A stretch of 64,000 nt of DNA from Rhodococcus sp. NBC_00297 (GTDB taxonomy: Bacteria; Actinomycetota; Actinomycetes; Mycobacteriales; Mycobacteriaceae), in the NCBI RefSeq assembly GCF_036173065.1, contig NZ_CP108041.1, forward strand, positions 2,046,001 through 2,110,000, read 5' to 3'. The notes under the pieces are model-generated. The model saw only the letters and a program-made list of their open reading frames with translations, had not been told where the DNA came from and made no database searches. Positions 57,916 to 64,000 of the stretch are shown here, piece by piece. Each line of letters begins with the position of its first letter. The first letter of the stretch is position 1. Position numbers and translations under genes: made by a program.

Positions 57916-58869
57916 ATGACCTCGTCCGGACGCTCCTCGGCGCACACGCCGCCCAGCGCGGACGATCTTCTCGTCCTCCTCGCCGTCGGGCGCAGCGGCC
58001 GCTTCACCGCCGCCGCGGACAGCCTCGGTGTCAATCACACGACGGTGTCTCGCCGCATCGCCTCACTGGAGAAATCACTCGGTGGCCGGGTACTGGTCCG
58101 CACCTCGGGCGGCTGGGAACTCACCGACCTGGGCCGACACGCACTCGCCGCGGCCGAGACGGTCGACAGCGTGGTGCGCGGCCTGGTGGACCCGGGCGGT
58201 GCGTCGCTGCGCGGTGTCGTCCGCATCTCCGCGACCGACGGATTCAGCGCCTACATCGCGGCGCCCGCCGCCGTCAGTGTGCAGGAACGGCACCCCGAGG
58301 TGTCCGTGGAACTGGTCGCCGCGACGCGACGCGCCTCGCAACAACGGTCGGGAATGGACATCGAGATCGTCGTCGGCACGCCTCAGGTGCACCGCGCCGA
58401 GGCCGTGCACCTCGGCGAGTACTGCCTCGGTCTGTACGCCACTCCGGAGTACCTCGAGGACCACGACACCATCACCACCCGACGCGACCTCGCCGGCCAT
58501 CCCCTCGTCTACTTCGTCGAGTCGATGCTCCACGTCGACGACCTGGATCTCGCGCGCTCGGTCGCCGTCGGCGACGCTCCCCCGTCGTCGGACGTCCCGG
58601 TGATGCGGAGTTCGGTGAGCTCGACCAACGTCTTCGTGCACGTCGAGGCCACGCGGGCGGGCGCCGGTATCGGCCTGCTGCCGTGCTTCATGGCCGACCG
58701 GCACCGCGATCTCGTGCGCATCCTGCGCTCGGAGGTGTCGGTCACCCTGGCCTACTGGCTGGTCGTGCGCGGCGAGACGCTGCGCCGCCCCGAGGTCGGG
58801 GTGGTGGTCGACGCGCTGCGGACGGAGGTCGCGTCCCGACGGGACGAGCTCATGGGTCGCGGCGAGTGA
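57916..58869 (+). CDS. LysR family transcriptional regulator
   Basis: A 317-residue LysR-type regulator: helix-turn-helix GRFTAAADSLGVNHTTVSRR at about residues 29-48 with ASLEKSLGG, and an effector domain from about 105. ATG at 57916 is chosen; the region before it is the 128-base divergent intergenic segment shared with the MHS transporter, its probable target. The stop overlaps gluQRS as GTGA, so the regulator and a tRNA-modifying enzyme are translationally coupled, an odd pairing. Confidence 0.85.
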   Translation: MTSSGRSSAHTPPSADDLLVLLAVGRSGRFTAAADSLGVNHTTVSRRIASLEKSLGGRVLVRTSGGWELTDLGRHALAAAETVDSVVRGLVDPGGASLRGVVRISATDGFSAYIAAPAAVSVQERHPEVSVELVAATRRASQQRSGMDIEIVVGTPQVHRAEAVHLGEYCLGLYATPEYLEDHDTITTRRDLAGHPLVYFVESMLHVDDLDLARSVAVGDAPPSSDVPVMRSSVSSTNVFVHVEATRAGAGIGLLPCFMADRHRDLVRILRSEVSVTLAYWLVVRGETLRRPEVGVVVDALRTEVASRRDELMGRGE

Positions 58870-59756
58870 ACGGCCGCTTCGCACCGAGCCCCTCCGGCGA
58901 CCTCCACATCGGGAACCTCCGCACGGCTGTGCTCGCGTGGCTCCTCGCCCGCGGAACCGGACGCGGATTCGTCCTGCGCGTCGAGGACCTCGATCGCGTG
59001 CGACCGGGCGCCGAGCACCGTCAACTCGACGATCTCGCCGCCGTCGGCATCACCGTCGACGGGCCGGTGGTGCGGCAATCGGATCGCCGAGAGTCCTATG
59101 CCGCGGCCATCGCCTCCCTCGCCGCCGACGGCCGTGTCTACGAGTGTTTCTGCACCCGCCGCGAGATCCAGCAGGCCGCGTCCGCACCGCACGCTCCCGA
59201 GGGTGCGTACCCCGGAACCTGCCGGAACCTCACCGAGGCGCAACGCGTGTCCCGCCGCGCCGAGGGCCGACGCGCCGCGCTGCGGTTGCGTTCGGACACG
59301 CGGTCGTTCACCGTGACCGACGCCCTCGTCGGCGAGTTCACGGGCGTGGTCGACGACCTCGTCCTCCAGCGCACGGACGGCGTTCCCGCCTACAACCTCG
59401 CCGTCGTCGTCGACGACGGGTTCCAGAGCGTCGACCAGGTGGTTCGCGCGGACGACCTGCTCGCGTCGGCGCCGCGTCAGGCCTACCTCGCCGGTCTGCT
59501 CGGCGTGCAGATCCCGGAGTACGTGCACGTCCCGCTCGCTCTCGGACCGACGGGCACGCGCCTCGCCAAGCGGGACGGCGCCGTCACCCTGCGCGACCGA
59601 CTCGCCGCCGGGCAGAGCGTGTCCGACGTCCGCGCCGAGATCGCGTCGTCGATCGGGGTTCCGTCCGAGCGCACGCACGAATCGCTGTCCGACCTGGCGT
59701 CGCACTGGTCCCTGGACCTGCTCCCGAGGGAGCCGTGGTTCGTGCTCGGTCACTGA
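58866..59756 (+). CDS. gluQRS: Glutamyl-queuosine tRNA(Asp) synthetase
   Basis: A 296-residue class I synthetase-like enzyme without an anticodon-binding domain. It attaches glutamate to the queuosine base at position 34 of tRNA-Asp. The HIGH-type motif reads HIGN (14-17) and the KMSKS-like motif is in RLAKRDGAVTL. The zinc ligands Cys94, Cys96, Tyr115 and Cys119 (ECFCT and AYPGTC) have the spacing known for E. coli GluQRS, which separates it from ordinary GltX. GTG at 58866 overlaps the LysR stop. The queuosine transporter and tgt genes follow about 0.9-1.7 kb downstream. Confidence 0.9.
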   Translation: MNGRFAPSPSGDLHIGNLRTAVLAWLLARGTGRGFVLRVEDLDRVRPGAEHRQLDDLAAVGITVDGPVVRQSDRRESYAAAIASLAADGRVYECFCTRREIQQAASAPHAPEGAYPGTCRNLTEAQRVSRRAEGRRAALRLRSDTRSFTVTDALVGEFTGVVDDLVLQRTDGVPAYNLAVVVDDGFQSVDQVVRADDLLASAPRQAYLAGLLGVQIPEYVHVPLALGPTGTRLAKRDGAVTLRDRLAAGQSVSDVRAEIASSIGVPSERTHESLSDLASHWSLDLLPREPWFVLGH

Positions 59757-59860
59757 TCGAGACCCCGTTGCAACGGAACATCGCACACCGGTCGGGGCGT
59801 ATCGGACGTAAGGTGGCCGCGAGAAGACTCCGACACGTCAACCCGTACGAGAAGGACATC

Positions 59861-60577
59861 ATGACCACAGGCGGTTTCGACCCGAGCAAGGATCCGCAGA
59901 ACCCCGGCAGCTACCCGCCGCCGCAGCAGGGTTCCTACCCGCCCCCGTCGCAGGGGTCCTACCCGCCGCCCTCGCAGGGCAGTTACCCCCCGCCCTCGCA
60001 GGGCAACTACCCGCCGCCGCAGGGCAACGTCCCGCCGCAGCAGGGTGGCTACCCCCAGCAGGGCGGCTACCCCCAGCAGGGTGGCTACCCGACGCCCCCG
60101 CAGTTCGACAACACCACCAACTACGGTGGCTCGAACTTCGGTGGAGTGCCCGGCGGCGGTCAGCCCGGTGGGCTCGGCATTCGACTGGGCGCGCGCATCA
60201 TCGACGGGATCATCGTCGGCATCGTCGCGCTGATCCTCGCCGCGATCTTCGGTGCGACCGACAACATCCTCGTCACCGGGCTCTTCTCCGGCGTCCTGAC
60301 GTTCGCGTACTTCGTCGGCCTCGAGGTCAGCCAGGGCGCGACGCTCGGCAAGAAGATCCTCGGACTCCAGGTGCACGGTCCCGCCGGCACGCCGCGGCCG
60401 ACGCTGCAGCAGTCCGCGATCCGCAACGCGTTCACGCTGCTCAACATCATCCCGTTCCTCGGTAGCCTGCTCGCGTTCATCGCCGTGATCGTCATCGCCG
60501 TCACGGTCAACTCGAGCCCCACCAAGCAGGGCAAGCACGATCAGTTCGCCGGTGGCACCCAGGTGGTCAAGAAGTAG
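59861..60577 (+). CDS. RDD family membrane protein with a Pro/Tyr/Gln repeat tail
   Basis: A 238-residue protein. Residues 17-78 are low-complexity repeats (five SYPPPSQG-like units, then three GGYPQQ-like units). The RDD domain follows from about 105, beginning LGIRLGARIIDGIIVGIVAL, with TLGKKILGLQV and two further hydrophobic helices. The N-terminal tail would be cytoplasmic and disordered. The function is unknown; RDD proteins are sometimes transport related. ATG at 59861 follows GAAGGACATC. It is monocistronic, ending in a hairpin. Confidence 0.82.
   Translation: MTTGGFDPSKDPQNPGSYPPPQQGSYPPPSQGSYPPPSQGSYPPPSQGNYPPPQGNVPPQQGGYPQQGGYPQQGGYPTPPQFDNTTNYGGSNFGGVPGGGQPGGLGIRLGARIIDGIIVGIVALILAAIFGATDNILVTGLFSGVLTFAYFVGLEVSQGATLGKKILGLQVHGPAGTPRPTLQQSAIRNAFTLLNIIPFLGSLLAFIAVIVIAVTVNSSPTKQGKHDQFAGGTQVVKK
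59909..60094. repeat. In-frame 24-bp and 18-bp tandem repeats in the RDD gene
   Basis: Nucleotides 59909-60031 repeat a 24-base unit encoding SYPPPSQG (the last unit is one codon shorter). After GNVPPQ, a second array of about 18-base units encodes GGYPQQ. Both are multiples of three, so length variation would keep the frame. Confidence 0.8.
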
Positions 60578-60596
60578 CCTCCGCACACACCGACAT

Positions 60597-60628
60597 CGGG
60601 CGCGGGTCCCTTCGGGGATTCGCGCCCG
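60597..60628. terminator. Terminator after the RDD gene
   Basis: CGGGCGCG (60597-60604) pairs with CGCGCCCG (60621-60628), with a smaller GTCCC/GGGGAT stem inside and CGAC/GTCG flanks that extend it. Confidence 0.75.
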
Positions 60629-60655
60629 TCGTCGTCTCGGTGCTTGGATCGACCG

Positions 60656-61399
60656 GTGACTGCAACCAACTCCACCGCCACCGACGGCGACACTCCGTCT
60701 GGACAGGCCTCGTTCGCCCACATCAGCCGTGGCTTCTACCCCGCCATCGTCGCGCTCTTCGTCGCGACACTGCTGATCTCGAACGTGGCCGCCAGCAAGG
60801 GTGTCGCCTTCTTCGCCGCGTCCGACGTCTCGCTCGGGCCCTTCCAGATTCTCCCCATCAACACCGACGGCGCGTTCTTCCTCTTCCCCCTCGCGTACAT
60901 CCTCGGCGATGTCCTCAGCGAGGTGTACGGGCTCAAGGCAACGCGCCGCGCCATCTACCTGGGCTTCGGCTCTCTCCTGCTCACATCGGTCTGCTTCTGG
61001 ATCGCCATCGAACTCCCCGCCGCGTCGTTCTACGAGAACCAGGCCGCACTCGAGACCGTCGTCGGCGTCGTGCCGCGCCTGGTCCTCGCCGGTCTCGCCG
61101 GTTACACCGTCGGACAGCTGTTGAACTCCATCGTGCTGGTGAAGATCAAGGAACGCACCAAGGAGAAGCACCTGTGGGCCCGCCTCATCGGGTCGACGGT
61201 GGTCGGCGAGTTCTTCGACACCCTGATCTTCTGCAGCATCGCGGCCGGCGTCATCGGCATCACGACGGGCGCCGACTTCGTGAACTACGTCATCGTCGGC
61301 TTCCTGTGGAAGACCCTCGTCGAGGTGCTCGTGCTCCCGATCACCTACGCCGTCATCGCGTACATCAAGAAGCGCGAGCCGACCTACTCCCCGGACTGA
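60656..61399 (+). CDS. yhhQ: Queuosine precursor transporter (YhhQ/VUT family)
   Basis: A 247-residue membrane protein with about six helices. Family segments include FVATLLISNVAASKGVAFF, FLFPLAYILGDVLSEVYGLK (conserved Asp and Glu), and STVVGEFFDTLIFCSIAA with the Gly-Glu-Asp cluster. YhhQ proteins import preQ0/preQ1 or queuine. The start is either GTG at 60656 (used here) or TTG at 60644; neither has a strong ribosome-binding site. It faces tgt in convergent orientation, and gluQRS is upstream, supporting a queuosine salvage role. Confidence 0.88.
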   Translation: MTATNSTATDGDTPSGQASFAHISRGFYPAIVALFVATLLISNVAASKGVAFFAASDVSLGPFQILPINTDGAFFLFPLAYILGDVLSEVYGLKATRRAIYLGFGSLLLTSVCFWIAIELPAASFYENQAALETVVGVVPRLVLAGLAGYTVGQLLNSIVLVKIKERTKEKHLWARLIGSTVVGEFFDTLIFCSIAAGVIGITTGADFVNYVIVGFLWKTLVEVLVLPITYAVIAYIKKREPTYSPD

Positions 61400-61410
61400 C
61401 CCCCGCCCGC

Positions 61411-61478
61411 CCCCGCGAATACGTCGATACTGTCGTTGTCGAGCACGACTTCACGACACTATGGGCGTACTCGCGGGG
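61411..61478. terminator. Complex dyad between yhhQ and tgt
   Basis: Outer arms 61411-61423 and 61466-61478 pair over 13 positions with one mismatch. Inside, TGTCGT (61431-61436) pairs with ACGACA (61453-61458). It lies between convergent stops and probably terminates both genes. Confidence 0.7.
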
Positions 61479-61487
61479 AGTTGCGGC

Positions 61488-64000
<2,513 letters not shown>

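Noticed and set aside
60578..60655. A preQ1 riboswitch before the queuosine transporter gene
   Set aside because: Only 78 bases separate the genes, most of it the RDD terminator, and no preQ1 aptamer-like A-rich tail or ribosome-site pairing is visible.

Overview
The window is high-GC actinobacterial chromosome, most likely Rhodococcus or a close relative in the Mycobacteriales. Many genes start with GTG, 4-base start/stop overlaps are frequent, and a set of genes keeps the order of the M. tuberculosis Rv3708c-Rv3722c region: asd, ask, leuA, murT, gatD, recR, ybaB, an SRPBCC protein, an FAD oxidase, a CFA-type methyltransferase, dnaX and aspC. SRP RNA and tRNA-Ser follow aspC. No insertion sequence, prophage, CRISPR array or integrase was seen.

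Layout. 1-5,100: the end of an NCS2 nucleobase permease, facing a four-gene operon (HAD phosphatase, GH15 glucosidase/trehalase, SDR, F420-type LLM oxidoreductase). 5,142-8,483: a SipW-type export cassette with two TasA-like exported proteins, a dedicated signal peptidase and a Thr-rich surface protein. 8,800-19,400: accessory metabolism, with a catalase, two secreted proteins, a TetR/Baeyer-Villiger monooxygenase/GMC oxidoreductase operon with its palindromic operator, a glycosyltransferase and small proteins. 19,390-30,549: amino-acid and cell-wall backbone, with asd-ask, a 29-bp tandem repeat, an FUSC protein, leuA behind a leucine attenuator, a LysR/EamA pair, an iron-siderophore binding protein and murT-gatD. 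30,546-37,024: a citrate-type island with a CitMHS transporter, an orphan TctC protein, Usp and AbrB-type proteins, and a divergent CitA/CitB-like two-component system with a CRP/GlxR-like site between. 37,021-53,590: recR, ybaB, SRPBCC, the FAD/methyltransferase pair, an inserted fatty-acid block (fadD, secreted lipase, fadB, fadA), dnaX, two small DNA-related genes, aspC, ffs and tRNA-Ser. 53,632-64,000: DUF2797 and membrane proteins, an alpha/beta hydrolase, an MHS transporter, and three queuosine-related genes (gluQRS, yhhQ-type transporter, tgt) around an RDD membrane protein. It closes with the 3' part of an ABC exporter gene.

Genes that probably act together: YhhQ imports a queuosine precursor, Tgt inserts a 7-deazaguanine into tRNA and GluQRS glutamylates Q34. 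This Tgt differs from the preQ1-type enzyme at the base-binding pocket. The CitA/B-like system probably controls the divergent citrate operon. The GMC oxidoreductase and BVMO could act in sequence (alcohol to ketone to ester) under TetR control. The CFA-type enzyme and FAD oxidase resemble the pair that makes 10-methyl branched fatty acids. Functions are inferred from family motifs and context read by eye; no database search was run.
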